Shown: piece after piece, positions 33,654-42,383 of the stretch
Numbering within the stretch: the stretch's first letter is position 1
How the letters are laid out: each line of letters starts with the position of its first letter
Assembly (NCBI GenBank): GCA_037147055.1
Contig: JBAWVW010000008.1
Location: 1-46,850 of the forward strand
DNA from: Casp-actino8 sp037147055
GTDB lineage: Bacteria; Actinomycetota; Acidimicrobiia; Acidimicrobiales; Ilumatobacteraceae
Direction: 5' to 3'
Length of the DNA stretch: 46,850 nt
Made by a program: the position numbers and the translations under genes
The notes under the pieces: generated by a model
Seen by the model: the letters and a program-made list of their open reading frames with translations, nothing else
The model's database searches: none
What the model was told of the DNA's origin: nothing

Positions 33654-36138
33654 GTAAAGCGTAGGCAGTATTTCGCTGGGCGAGCTTTCGTCCAAGTGGT
33701 GCCACCAAAGCCTGAAAACTATCTTCACTCATCTTCTGACCGTGATTGGCCCCTGCGGCACGGCTGATATTTTCGTCCATCAAAGTTCCACCGATGTCAT
33801 TGCATCCAGAGCGCAATAACTGGCGAGCACCTTCGACGCCAATTTTCACCCAACTGACCTGAACGTTGTCAATGAGTCCGTGGTAGGCCATGCGACCAAT
33901 GGCATGCATCAAAATCGTCTCACGGAAGGTCGGTCCGCGCCGTGAGCGCTTTTGTAGATAGATCGGCGATGCCATGTGCACGAATGGCAAAGGAATGAAT
34001 TCAGTGAATCCGCCGGTGATCTTTTGCAAATCACGGGTACGGATCATATGTCGCGCCCAATGTTCTGGATGCTCAACACTTCCGTACATGATGGTGATAT
34101 TGGAGTGCAGTCCTATGTCGTGGGCAACACGGTGACATTCAAGCCACTCTTCGGTATTGACCTTGTCGGGACACAGCACAGCACGCGCCTCATCATCAAG
34201 AATTTCTGCAGCGGTTCCAGGCAACGACGCCAGGCCTGCTTGCTTCATCTTGGTCAGGTAGGTATGCAAATCTTCACCATTACGTTTTGCACCCTCAGTA
34301 ATTTCCAATGCCGTGAATCCGTGAACATGCATTTCGGGGACAGCATCTTTGACTGCTTGAGTCACATGCAAGTAGTAATCACCGTCAAAATCTGGGTGAA
34401 TTCCACCTTGTAAGGTGACCTCAGTGGCACCCATATTCCAGGCTTCAACGGCGCGTTGAGCAATGTCATCAAGAGTTAAGAGATACGGCGTGCCGCGCAA
34501 GTTAAGCGATAGTGGGCCCTTAGAGAATCCACAAAACTTACATTTGAAGGTGCAGACATTGGTGTAATTGATATTGCGGTTATGTACCCAGGTGACCTGA
34601 TCGCCTACCGTCATCTCTCGGAGATGATCGGCGTATTCAGCAATCGCCAAAACCTCGGGCCCTCGGGCACGAAACAAGTCAATGATCTCCTGTTCGCCGA
34701 GTTCTTGACCGGCACGATGACCAGCAATGATTTCGCTCACTCGCGAGTTGGGGTTCAGCGAAGTGTCGTTTCTTGCGCCAATGATCAAGGGCGGCTTGTT
34801 ATTGCTTCCGCTGTACCACTGAGTCGAACGATGACCGACAAGTACCACTTCAGCACCATCGAGAACGACATCAGCAGCAGTGACTTTCTCTGGCCATATG
34901 GCGCCAGGATCATCGCGTCCAAGTCCTTCGGCATCGCAACGATCGAGAATTGGAAAGCGCAGATTCACATCAATCCACGAATTATGTGCAGGATTGAAGA
35001 GGCGTGCTGTGTCAAGAGAGAGACTGTGTGGCGCACTGACGATGTATTCGGGGTACAAAGTGAGTCGCGGAGCCAAAACTAGACCCCGAGACTCGGTAAC
35101 CGTTCGGAGAATATCGAGATCGGGCCACGGGCGCTCAGGGTTGACATGATCAGCGGTGACGGGCGAAACCCCGCCCCAATCATCAATGCCGGCATCAAGC
35201 AGGGGAGCAAAGTTGTCACTCAGGTTTGGTGGGGCTTGTAGATGAATGTCGGGTGGCAAAATGATGCGTGCCACGGCAATGGACCATAAGAACTCGTCCG
35301 TCGGGCAGGCGTCTTCGTGTTGCATGCCGGTGCGGGGTTTAGGTAAAAAGTTTTGCACGATCACTTCTTGCACATGCCCACGCCCATTGACCATGTGTGT
35401 TTGATGTGAATCACGTATCGCAACCAAGGCAGCGATGCGATCGGCGCGTGTTTCGCCGATACCGACCAAAATCCCAGTCGTAAACGGAATATGCAATTCT
35501 CCAGCGAAGTTGAGCGTTGCCAAACGGCGATCGGGGTCTTTGTCGGGGGCGCCACGATGACAGGCCAAGTCATGGCGCAATGTTTCAACCATCATTCCTT
35601 GGCTTGGCGAGAAGGGTCGCAAACTTGCGAGTTCTTCTTTGCTTAATGCTCCAGCGTTGGCGTGGGGAAGTAGTCCAGTTTCTTCAAGTACTAACTTGCA
35701 CATTGCCACGAGGTATTCGATTGTTGATGTGTAGCCGTTCTCGGTGAGCCAATCACGCGCAACTTGATATTTTTCTTCGGGGGCTTCGCCCAAAGTAAAA
35801 AGCGCTTCGTGGCAGCCGTTGCGGGCTCCTTGCTTGGCTATTTTCAACACTTGTTCGGGGGACAAAAATGGGCTTTCCAGGCGCGCTGGTGGCTGAGCGA
35901 AAGTGCAATAGCCACAACTATCGCGACACAACATGGTCAAGGGAATAAAGACTTTCGGAGAAAACGTGATGCGTGTGCCGTGGCGTTGATCTCGTATCTC
36001 CCGTGCGCGTGCCATCAGTTGGTCAAGCGGGGTATCAATCAAATCACGAAGATCAGTCGGCAGATCGCTGGGTTGGGTGATGGTGTTTCGGGGATCACCG
36101 AAATCACCAAGTTGGACATCAATGCGCTGGCGCGTCAT
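33643..36138 (-). CDS. fbiC: FO synthase FbiC (fused CofG-CofH)
   Basis: This 831-residue enzyme joins 5-amino-6-ribitylaminouracil to tyrosine to form FO, the deazaflavin core of coenzyme F420. Two radical SAM domains are visible: the CofG-like half with CRDSCGYC (Cys71, Cys75, Cys78) and the CofH-like half with CTFKCKFC (Cys529, Cys533, Cys536). Fusion of both into one chain is typical of actinobacteria, with separate proteins in archaea. AAGGG eight bases before the ATG is a plausible ribosome site. Other F420 genes are not in the window. Confidence 0.96.
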   Translation of the reverse strand: MTRQRIDVQLGDFGDPRNTITQPSDLPTDLRDLIDTPLDQLMARAREIRDQRHGTRITFSPKVFIPLTMLCRDSCGYCTFAQPPARLESPFLSPEQVLKIAKQGARNGCHEALFTLGEAPEEKYQVARDWLTENGYTSTIEYLVAMCKLVLEETGLLPHANAGALSKEELASLRPFSPSQGMMVETLRHDLACHRGAPDKDPDRRLATLNFAGELHIPFTTGILVGIGETRADRIAALVAIRDSHQTHMVNGRGHVQEVIVQNFLPKPRTGMQHEDACPTDEFLWSIAVARIILPPDIHLQAPPNLSDNFAPLLDAGIDDWGGVSPVTADHVNPERPWPDLDILRTVTESRGLVLAPRLTLYPEYIVSAPHSLSLDTARLFNPAHNSWIDVNLRFPILDRCDAEGLGRDDPGAIWPEKVTAADVVLDGAEVVLVGHRSTQWYSGSNNKPPLIIGARNDTSLNPNSRVSEIIAGHRAGQELGEQEIIDLFRARGPEVLAIAEYADHLREMTVGDQVTWVHNRNINYTNVCTFKCKFCGFSKGPLSLNLRGTPYLLTLDDIAQRAVEAWNMGATEVTLQGGIHPDFDGDYYLHVTQAVKDAVPEMHVHGFTALEITEGAKRNGEDLHTYLTKMKQAGLASLPGTAAEILDDEARAVLCPDKVNTEEWLECHRVAHDIGLHSNITIMYGSVEHPEHWARHMIRTRDLQKITGGFTEFIPLPFVHMASPIYLQKRSRRGPTFRETILMHAIGRMAYHGLIDNVQVSWVKIGVEGARQLLRSGCNDIGGTLMDENISRAAGANHGQKMSEDSFQALVAPLGRKLAQRNTAYALLTP

Positions 36139-36261
36139 AACTAAGACCCTTCTGGGAGCTAAGAACTACTCAGTTTTTGCCAGCGCACAACGGAGATGCT
36201 GCGGATGCGAGAGAGCCCCATTATCTCGATACTTGTCGTGCATCAATGAGCCTAGTCGGGG

Positions 36262-37080
36262 CTACGAGCTTTTGAAGCCCTCAAGGATATTTTGTGTCGC
36301 TACGCCCACACGATGCCCAGTACGGGCAATAAACCCTAATTGAACTCCCGAGGCAGGGTCTCGCAGGGTAAAGAACTGTTCGTGCCCATGATCGTCGGTG
36401 ACGACGTCGGTGACGGTTGGCGAGAGTGCAGAACTCGTGCTACTTAACGTGGCGTGGGTGTAACTAGCGTTCAGCACTTCAATGGCGATGTGGTGGATTC
36501 CACTGCCGTGCTGGGCAATATGGGTCGCCACTTGGGGTCCCGCTTCGGGTCCAACTAAGACAAGAGTGACCCCACCAGCGGCGATGACAGCAATACCGGG
36601 GTGGCTATTAGTCGGATGTTCAAGATGGAACCCGAGGTTTTGCGTAAAGGTTTCGACCGCTGTGGACAAATTCTCGACAGCGATGACAACATGGTCGACG
36701 CGGGTAGAGACTGTGTCGATCGCGGATCTTGTTCGTTCAGGCGAAGCGCTCTTCTCGGGGGCAGCATCAGTGCGGCGACCAGCAATTTCGATGCGGTGAG
36801 TTTCGGCGAGGAGGACGCGCATGATGTCCTCCGCAAAGTCCGGGTCAACGGACCTATCAATGGCGTATTGACGACGACTTGTGACAACTTCGCGCACTCG
36901 ATCGGGTTGAATAATCGGTGTGTCACTGTGTTCTTTGATGCGTGCGACCTCATGGCAGGTTTCAAGTCGCTGAGCAAGAATGTCAAGAAGTTGACGATCG
37001 AGGTCATCGATGCGCTGACGCAGAGTCGCCAAGGCGGGCGAGGGCTCTGTGGTTGATCCGGGAGAGACGGGGGTGGACAT
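36262..37080 (-). CDS. Fusion of AroQ-type chorismate mutase and VOC domain
   Basis: The 272-residue product has an AroQ-like helical domain (about 18-100): LRQRIDDLDRQLLDILAQRLE, ARIKEH and QPDRVREV. By hand alignment with E. coli AroQ, Arg11, Arg28, Lys39 and Arg51 are kept, but Asp48 becomes Gln, Glu52 becomes Val and Gln88 becomes Glu. Residues 128-251 form a VOC fold related to 4-hydroxyphenylpyruvate dioxygenase or methylmalonyl-CoA epimerase (DHVVIAVENL, GIHHIAIEV, LRDPASGVQLGF). Histidines are present; the usual final Glu ligand reads Gly. The start is uncertain: ATG 37080 fits the domain, a GTG lies one codon earlier. Which reaction it performs is unknown. Confidence 0.75.
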   Translation of the reverse strand: MSTPVSPGSTTEPSPALATLRQRIDDLDRQLLDILAQRLETCHEVARIKEHSDTPIIQPDRVREVVTSRRQYAIDRSVDPDFAEDIMRVLLAETHRIEIAGRRTDAAPEKSASPERTRSAIDTVSTRVDHVVIAVENLSTAVETFTQNLGFHLEHPTNSHPGIAVIAAGGVTLVLVGPEAGPQVATHIAQHGSGIHHIAIEVLNASYTHATLSSTSSALSPTVTDVVTDDHGHEQFFTLRDPASGVQLGFIARTGHRVGVATQNILEGFKSS

Positions 37081-37351
37081 CACCCTTAACGGTAGTGCCT
37101 CAGACCTAACTGGAGTCTGTTGTTTGGACAATTGGGTTCCAGTGCCGAGTGTTGAAAGACTATTCAGTTCATGCTGTTCGACAAGATCATGCGAAAACAA
37201 GAACACCCAAAAACGCCAAGTTTTGAGCCTTGCCCCCTTTTTTAACTGGCTGCAAGGGTAAATCAGAAGTACTGGCTATTGCGAGCACATTGCGGATTGG
37301 CTAATGCCTAGCGAGGTGAGTAACCTAATTTTGCTGATATTTAAGCAACCT
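37081..37351. other. Divergent intergenic region between the fusion gene and the permease
   Basis: These 270 bases hold the promoters for both directions. On the minus strand TACCGT at 37094-37089 is a candidate -10 for the fusion gene. CCTTGC and GCAAGG (near 37230-37258) could form a six-pair stem around a T-rich loop. No convincing riboswitch, operator or small ORF is seen. Confidence 0.3.
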
Positions 37352-39220
37352 ATGGCTCCCTTTAAACAATTCCTCCTCGGCAAAAAGCTTTCAAGCGCCG
37401 ATGAACAGCACCAAAGATTGAGCCGAGTCATTGCCCTGCCCGTCTTTGCTTCTGACGCAATTTCTTCAACGGCTTACGCCACTGATGAGGTCATGGCGGT
37501 CTTGTTACTCCAAGCCGGAATCGGCGCCGCTGGGTTTAGGACGTTGGTCCCCATTGCCATCGTGGTGTGCGTATTGATGGCAATCGTGGTGACGTCATAT
37601 CGGCAAACCATCATGGCCTATCCATCGGGTGGTGGCGCTTATATTGTGAGCCGCGAAAATCTCGGCACAATTCCTGCACTCGTCGCTGGTTCTTCTCTGC
37701 TCGTTGACTACATCTTGACGGTAGCTGTGAGTGTTGCTGGTGGGGTATTGGCTATACGAACAGCTATTGGCTTTGATCATAAATGGACTGTTCCCATTTG
37801 TCTGTTGTGCGTATTCATCATGACCGTCATGAACTTACGAGGCGTTAAAGAATCTGGCGCCGCATTCGCCGGACCAACGTATTTCTACATCGTCATGTTG
37901 ATCATGCTCATTTTCACGGGTTTGTATCGCATCTTCGTGCAACATGTCGGACCAATTCCAGTTGATCTGCTTAGCCCTGAAGCGCAAGAATTAAGAAATG
38001 GGGCAAAGTCGTTAGGGCTCATGATGTTGCTCCGAGCTTTTTCATCTGGCGCTGTGGCGCTTTCAGGTGTTGAGGCCGTTTCAAACGGCGTACCAGCGTT
38101 TCGTAAGCCAGAAAGCAAAAACGCGGCGATCACCCTGATGTGGATGGGTGGAATTCTCGGAACCTGTTTCTTTGGCGTTTCTGTTCTGGCGTCCCATCTC
38201 AGGCCATTCCGTGGTGAATCCGATGGCAATGGTTTAGGTTTGATGGCCGAATACCTCTACGGTGGTAAGGGCATTTTGTTTTGGATGACGATGATCGCCA
38301 CGTTCTTAATTTTAATTCTCGCGGCCAACACGGCTTACGCCGACTTCCCGCGATTGGCGTCGATCATTGCGAAAGATGACTTCCTGCCACGCCAGTTTTT
38401 CAATCGTGGTGCGCGACTGGTGTTCTCAAATGGAGTGCTGTTCTTGGCTTTTGTGTCAAGCCTTCTGATAGTCGCTTTTGATGGGGATATTTCTAAGCTG
38501 ATCCCCCTCTATGCATTCGGCGTCTTCACCGGATTTACCTTGAGTCAAACTGGAATGGTTCGGCACCATTTGCGATTACGCGAGCCACATTGGCAAGTTG
38601 GCCTTTTTGTCAATGCTGTCGGCGCAACGACGACAGGTCTGATCGCCGTCATCGTCGTAGTTTCAAAGTTCACCGAAGGTGCTTGGATTCCTGCGCTTTT
38701 GATTCCGTTCATGGTGCTGGCCTTCCGAACCATTGGGCGCCATTATGCGGCGGGTCGAAAAGTTGTGCATGCTGAACCTGGATTCTGGCCTAGCCGCGAG
38801 ACTCACACCATGGTCGTATTGGTCGGCGGTATCAACAAGGGGGTCTTGCACGGTCTGCAATACGCTCGCTCGCTCAACCCCGATCGGCTGATTGCGCTCT
38901 CGGTTGTCAGCAGTCCCGAGGATCAAGCGCGCATGCAAGCAGAGTGGGATTCATTTAATATCCCGATTGCTCTCACCTTTGAATTCTCCGAATTCCGTGA
39001 GTTGACGAATCCGATCATGCGTTTTCTTGATGAACTTGATGCCTTGTATAGCGATGACATCATCACGGTCGTCATTCCCGAATTTGTCACAGCGTGGAAA
39101 ACTCAGTGGCTCCATAACGGAAGCGCATTTGCCTTGAAAGCTCGACTCTTACACCGCCCCCATACCGCTGTTGTTTCAATCCCCGTGCATATGCATCACG
39201 GTGTGATTGAGGAAGGTTAA
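37352..39220 (+). CDS. APC-superfamily permease, KimA-like potassium importer
   Basis: The 622-residue protein has about 12 hydrophobic helices and a cytosolic C-terminal domain of about 160 residues. ALPVFASDAISSTAYATDE near the N-terminus, YPSGGGAYIVSRENLG and FVASGVEAVSNGVPAF-type helices match KimA, the K+:H+ symporter of Bacillus, and the mycobacterial Rv2690c permease. The directly downstream TrkA-type genes support K+ import over amino-acid transport. The start is unsure: the frame opens at 37304, but alignment favours ATG 37352 and neither has a good ribosome site. ceoB-like follows after five bases. Confidence 0.82.
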   Translation: MAPFKQFLLGKKLSSADEQHQRLSRVIALPVFASDAISSTAYATDEVMAVLLLQAGIGAAGFRTLVPIAIVVCVLMAIVVTSYRQTIMAYPSGGGAYIVSRENLGTIPALVAGSSLLVDYILTVAVSVAGGVLAIRTAIGFDHKWTVPICLLCVFIMTVMNLRGVKESGAAFAGPTYFYIVMLIMLIFTGLYRIFVQHVGPIPVDLLSPEAQELRNGAKSLGLMMLLRAFSSGAVALSGVEAVSNGVPAFRKPESKNAAITLMWMGGILGTCFFGVSVLASHLRPFRGESDGNGLGLMAEYLYGGKGILFWMTMIATFLILILAANTAYADFPRLASIIAKDDFLPRQFFNRGARLVFSNGVLFLAFVSSLLIVAFDGDISKLIPLYAFGVFTGFTLSQTGMVRHHLRLREPHWQVGLFVNAVGATTTGLIAVIVVVSKFTEGAWIPALLIPFMVLAFRTIGRHYAAGRKVVHAEPGFWPSRETHTMVVLVGGINKGVLHGLQYARSLNPDRLIALSVVSSPEDQARMQAEWDSFNIPIALTFEFSEFRELTNPIMRFLDELDALYSDDIITVVIPEFVTAWKTQWLHNGSAFALKARLLHRPHTAVVSIPVHMHHGVIEEG

Positions 39221-39225
39221 TTCTT

Positions 39226-39888
39226 ATGCACATGATCATCGTGGGCTGCGGCCGAGTTGGTTCAACGATCGCTCGCGAACTTCAATCTCAAGGTCATGAG
39301 ATTGTCGTGATTGATCGCAACAAGGATGCATTTCGGCGACTTGGCGAAGATTTCATCGGTCGCAAGGTCGCTGGTATTGGCTTTGATCGTGCTGTCCTCG
39401 AAGAAGCTGGTATTACGCCTGATTCTGCCGTGATGGCCGTGACCAGTGGCGATAACTCGAATATTATGATTGCACGCGTTGCTCGCGAAATGTTCGGAGT
39501 ACAACGAGTAGCCGCACGTATCTATGACCCCAAGCGAGCGGCTATTTATCAACGCCTTGGCATTGCAACAGTGGCCACCGTCGCATGGACAAGTAACCAA
39601 ATTCTGAACATCGTGTTCCCGCAGCAAAGCTCACCAACGTGGACGAATCCAACTTCATCACACTTCATTTACGAACGACACATTCATGCCTCTGGTGCAG
39701 GTCGAGCAATAGATGAATTCACGACCGAGGAATGTCGTGTGGTTTTGCTTGGCCGCAATGGGGTGACTCAGATTCCTCCAACGACAGTGTTATTACAAGA
39801 TGGTGATGTGCTTCATGTACTGGCCACGAGTGCGGCGATTGCGATGTTTGATCATGCCGTCACTGCTCATCAAGGGAGTCACTCATGA
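39226..39888 (+). CDS. ceoB: TrkA/CeoB-type potassium regulator (RCK domain)
   Basis: This 220-residue cytosolic protein opens with MIIVGCGRVGST, a GxGxxG Rossmann motif, and VVIDRNKDAFRRL ends the second strand with the ribose-binding Asp, so NAD(H) or ATP binding is expected. RCK_N covers residues 1-115; a shorter RCK_C domain follows. It should gate the adjacent permease in complex with the next protein. It overlaps the next gene as ATGA. Confidence 0.87.
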   Translation: MHMIIVGCGRVGSTIARELQSQGHEIVVIDRNKDAFRRLGEDFIGRKVAGIGFDRAVLEEAGITPDSAVMAVTSGDNSNIMIARVAREMFGVQRVAARIYDPKRAAIYQRLGIATVATVAWTSNQILNIVFPQQSSPTWTNPTSSHFIYERHIHASGAGRAIDEFTTEECRVVLLGRNGVTQIPPTTVLLQDGDVLHVLATSAAIAMFDHAVTAHQGSHS

Positions 39889-40553
39889 AGATCATTATTG
39901 CAGGTGCTGGAAGTGTCGGTCGTTACATGGCTGAGCAGTTGTCATCTACTGGAAATGAAGTCACTCTGATTGACTCGGACGCAAACGCAATCTCACGTGT
40001 CAATATTGCAGGTGTCACGGTCACTCTTGGTGACGCCTGTGAAGTTGACACGCTTTCTAAGGCTGGTTCATCTAACGCTGATGTCGTGGCTGCCGTGACT
40101 GGTGATGACGAAGACAATCTGGTGATTTCGTTATTGGCCAAACAAGAATTCGCAGTGCCTCGTGTTGTGGCGCGCGTGAATAATCCAAATAATGAATGGA
40201 TGTTCAACGAAATGTGGGGTGTTGACGTTGCAGTTTCAACCCCTCACCTTCTGACTGCGATGGTTGAAGAGGCAGTGAGCATTGGTTCATTAGTCCGGAT
40301 CATGAAATTTGAACATGGTAAGGCCCAATTAGCCGAAGTGACATTGGCAGCTGGTTCGCCCGCCATCGGGACGCGTATTGCTGATCTGGGTTTACCCCGC
40401 GAAACGACAGTGGTTGCCATCATGCGCGATGGACATGTCCTTTCACCTCAGGCGGATATACCATTACATCAAGGGGACGAAGTGGTGGTGCTACTAACGG
40501 GCGATGTTGAACAGGACGTACGGCGAGTACTTATTGGTAACTCTGCGTCATGA
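39885..40553 (+). CDS. ceoC: TrkA/CeoC-type potassium regulator (RCK domain)
   Basis: The 222-residue paralogue of the previous protein begins MKIIIAGAGSVGRYMAEQL and has TLIDSDANAISRV. RCK_N (1-130) is followed by an RCK_C domain (about 135-222) containing GTRIADLGLPRETTVVAIMR. Two consecutive RCK proteins match ceoB-ceoC of mycobacteria; a heteromeric ring gating K+ transport is the expected role. Four-base overlaps on both sides imply coupled translation. Confidence 0.87.
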   Translation: MKIIIAGAGSVGRYMAEQLSSTGNEVTLIDSDANAISRVNIAGVTVTLGDACEVDTLSKAGSSNADVVAAVTGDDEDNLVISLLAKQEFAVPRVVARVNNPNNEWMFNEMWGVDVAVSTPHLLTAMVEEAVSIGSLVRIMKFEHGKAQLAEVTLAAGSPAIGTRIADLGLPRETTVVAIMRDGHVLSPQADIPLHQGDEVVVLLTGDVEQDVRRVLIGNSAS

Positions 40554-40867
40554 ACATCTTTCGACGACAGAGAAGTGATTCCCCTGTCGTCGAGGAAAGT
40601 GTTTATCCGTTGATTGCCTCGCTCACTCCGCGATCAAAGACGGCGATACGCGGTCGAGTCGTCCGCATTGTGAGACAGCCCACGCAGGGACTGCCCACGC
40701 TTCTGGTACGAATAGAGGATGCGTCAGGTGCGGCGACCGCTGTTTGGTTGGGTCGGCGCTCAATCGGTGGTCTTGATCTTGGTCGCACTGTTGTGATCGA
40801 AGGGGTCCCTATGACCTCGGCTACTGGGCTTCGGTTCCTGAATCCCGCGTACACTTTACTTCCTTAG
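40550..40867 (+). CDS. Small OB-fold protein of the potassium operon
   Basis: This 105-residue protein has a basic N-terminus (MNIFRRQR) then a five-strand OB pattern: RGRVVRIVRQP, TLLVRIEDASGAATAVWLG, RTVVIEGVPM, RFLNPAY. Members are annotated as nucleic-acid-binding OB-fold proteins and occur with the ceo genes in mycobacteria (Rv2694c), but no function is established. It overlaps the ceoC-like gene by four bases, and about 100 non-coding bases separate it from the end of the MarR gene. Confidence 0.78.
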   Translation: MNIFRRQRSDSPVVEESVYPLIASLTPRSKTAIRGRVVRIVRQPTQGLPTLLVRIEDASGAATAVWLGRRSIGGLDLGRTVVIEGVPMTSATGLRFLNPAYTLLP

Positions 40868-40967
40868 AAATCCCATTGATCGGGGGGAATCTCTTCATGG
40901 GACGAGATGGAGGGCATCGCTGAGAGTGGCGAACTCTGTGCGTTACCTGCGACCGCCCCAGTGTGGG

Positions 40968-41462
40968 TCATTCTTCGACGGATCTCATCATCTGCTCGAT
41001 GACCTTATTGAAGACTGCTAGGTCTCGGGGATCCACGCGGCCCATCATTTCTGTTGAGTGAGAAGAAGCGAAACTGATGCCCGAATCGGCAACCTTGCGG
41101 CCTTTGGCTGTCAGTCGGGCGAGAGAGATCCTGCGATCATTGGGGTCGCTGAGGCGATCAATGTGGCCCATTTTCTCTAAGTGAGTGAGCCGATTGGTGA
41201 GTCCACTTGGCGAAATCATGGCGAAACCAGCGATCTCGGTCGGCATCAAGACCCCACTCTTGCCGTGTCGCCGTAAGGTCGCCAGGACATCAAATTCGCC
41301 GAGAGTAAGACCCAGTTCGAGCATGTGCTTGTTGATTGATTGGAAAGTCTTGTCCACGAGCAGATTGAGTTTGAGGGCAGTAGACATAGCCGTGAAATCA
41401 AGGTCCGGTCGTTCCGCTGTCCAAGTCCTGATCGTGTCTTTAACGAGTTCTGACATGTCCAT
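40968..41462 (-). CDS. MarR-family transcriptional regulator
   Basis: The 164-residue dimeric winged-helix protein shows LGLTLGEFDVLATLRRHG (recognition scaffold), MISPSGLTNRLTHLEKMGHI (recognition helix) and SDPNDRRISLARLTAKGRKVA (wing with Asp-x-Arg). It is divergently oriented to a catabolic operon, and a perfect 17-base palindrome lies in the 57-base gap, so repression relieved by an aromatic ligand is the natural model. A TAGTGT box six bases before the ATG indicates a leaderless transcript overlapped by the operator region. Confidence 0.9.
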   Translation of the reverse strand: MDMSELVKDTIRTWTAERPDLDFTAMSTALKLNLLVDKTFQSINKHMLELGLTLGEFDVLATLRRHGKSGVLMPTEIAGFAMISPSGLTNRLTHLEKMGHIDRLSDPNDRRISLARLTAKGRKVADSGISFASSHSTEMMGRVDPRDLAVFNKVIEQMMRSVEE

Positions 41463-41468
41463 GACTTC

Positions 41469-41474
41469 ACACTA
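41469..41474 (-). promoter_or_regulatory. Candidate -10 box of the marR gene
   Basis: On the minus strand TAGTGT is followed by GAAGTC and the ATG at 41462. With a weak -35 near 41492-41497, the operator would cover the -35 region, allowing autoregulation. Confidence 0.45.
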
Positions 41475-41483
41475 ACAGATCAT

Positions 41484-41513
41484 TTGACATCAAATAGTTT
41501 GATGCCGTAGTAT
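41484..41513 (+). promoter_or_regulatory. Promoter of the catabolic operon
   Basis: TTGACA (41484-41489) and TAGTAT (41508-41513) are separated by 18 bases. Transcription would start at or beside the GTG at 41520, making the mRNA leaderless. This is the best promoter in the window. Confidence 0.7.
41488..41504. promoter_or_regulatory. MarR-type operator palindrome
   Basis: CATCAAA-TAG-TTTGATG is a perfect 7-3-7 inverted repeat lying in the -35/-10 spacer of the operon promoter and overlapping the marR promoter. Length and position are typical of MarR binding sites. Confidence 0.72.
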
Positions 41514-41519
41514 CTCGTC

Positions 41520-42383
41520 GTGACCTTCATCCTCGGCAACATTAACGACCGCTCCGTCTTGGTTCTGGATGATTTTTACTTTGATGTGCAGGCATTGAGC
41601 AATGGAGTTTTGTCAAGTGACCCAATGGACGCTTTGGCAAACTGTGACCTTCTGCATCAACTTTCTGATCTTCTAAAAGATGCGACGCCGACGGGACGAG
41701 TGGCCGATGAAACAATTGGCGCTGCAGTTCCTCGACCGAAAAATTGTTTTGCCATCGGACTGAATTACAAGAGTCATGCCGAGGAAGCAAAAATGCAACT
41801 CCCCACTAACCCTTTGGTATTTACAAAGTTTCCGTCCTGCTTGGTTGGCCCACATTCAGATATTGACATGCGATCTGACGGTGTTGACTATGAAGTTGAA
41901 CTGGTGGTCGTGATCGGAGTTGGTGGCAAGGATATTGAGAAAGAAAATGCGTGGAACCATGTTGCTGGTGTCACGATTGGCCAAGACATTTCTGATCGGA
42001 TCGTGCAGTTCGCTGCCCAACCTCCGCACTTTGATTTAGGAAAATCCTTCGATACGTTTGGGCCAATCGGGCCATTCGTCTACTCAACCGACCATTTCTC
42101 TGATCTCAATAATTTTCATTTAGTGACTGAAATTAATGGTGAAACTCGCCAGAATGACAGCACAAAAAACTTGATCTTCGATGTGGAGACGCTGATTGCA
42201 TATTTGTCGCAAGTGACCACGCTGACTCCGGGGGACATCATCTTCACTGGCACGCCAGATGGTGTTGGCGCAGCAACCGGAAACTTTCTCAAAGATGGAG
42301 ACGTAATAACAACCACAATCACTGGTCTCGGCACAATGGTCAATCATTGCCGTCGTGTCAACGACTATGCGAAAGGGGCATGA
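41520..42383 (+). CDS. Fumarylacetoacetate hydrolase-family protein
   Basis: The 287-residue product has the FAH fold: NCFAIGLNYKSHAEEAKM, VFTKFPSCLVGPHSDI, the metal-site block DYEVELVVVIG, GQDISDR, and GTPDGVGAATGNFLKDGD. FAH family members hydrolyse or isomerise beta-diketo acids at the end of aromatic ring-cleavage pathways. The GTG start is fixed by the TAGTAT box six bases earlier. Its TGA overlaps the ATG of the next gene. Which intermediate it cleaves depends on the dioxygenase next door. Confidence 0.9.
   Translation: MTFILGNINDRSVLVLDDFYFDVQALSNGVLSSDPMDALANCDLLHQLSDLLKDATPTGRVADETIGAAVPRPKNCFAIGLNYKSHAEEAKMQLPTNPLVFTKFPSCLVGPHSDIDMRSDGVDYEVELVVVIGVGGKDIEKENAWNHVAGVTIGQDISDRIVQFAAQPPHFDLGKSFDTFGPIGPFVYSTDHFSDLNNFHLVTEINGETRQNDSTKNLIFDVETLIAYLSQVTTLTPGDIIFTGTPDGVGAATGNFLKDGDVITTTITGLGTMVNHCRRVNDYAKGA

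Noticed and set aside
37081..37351. Possible c-di-AMP (ydaO) riboswitch before the KimA-like gene, prompted by GGGTAAATC
   Set aside because: The other conserved segments (GGGGAACC and the GTCAGCTAACC-like 3' block) are not present.
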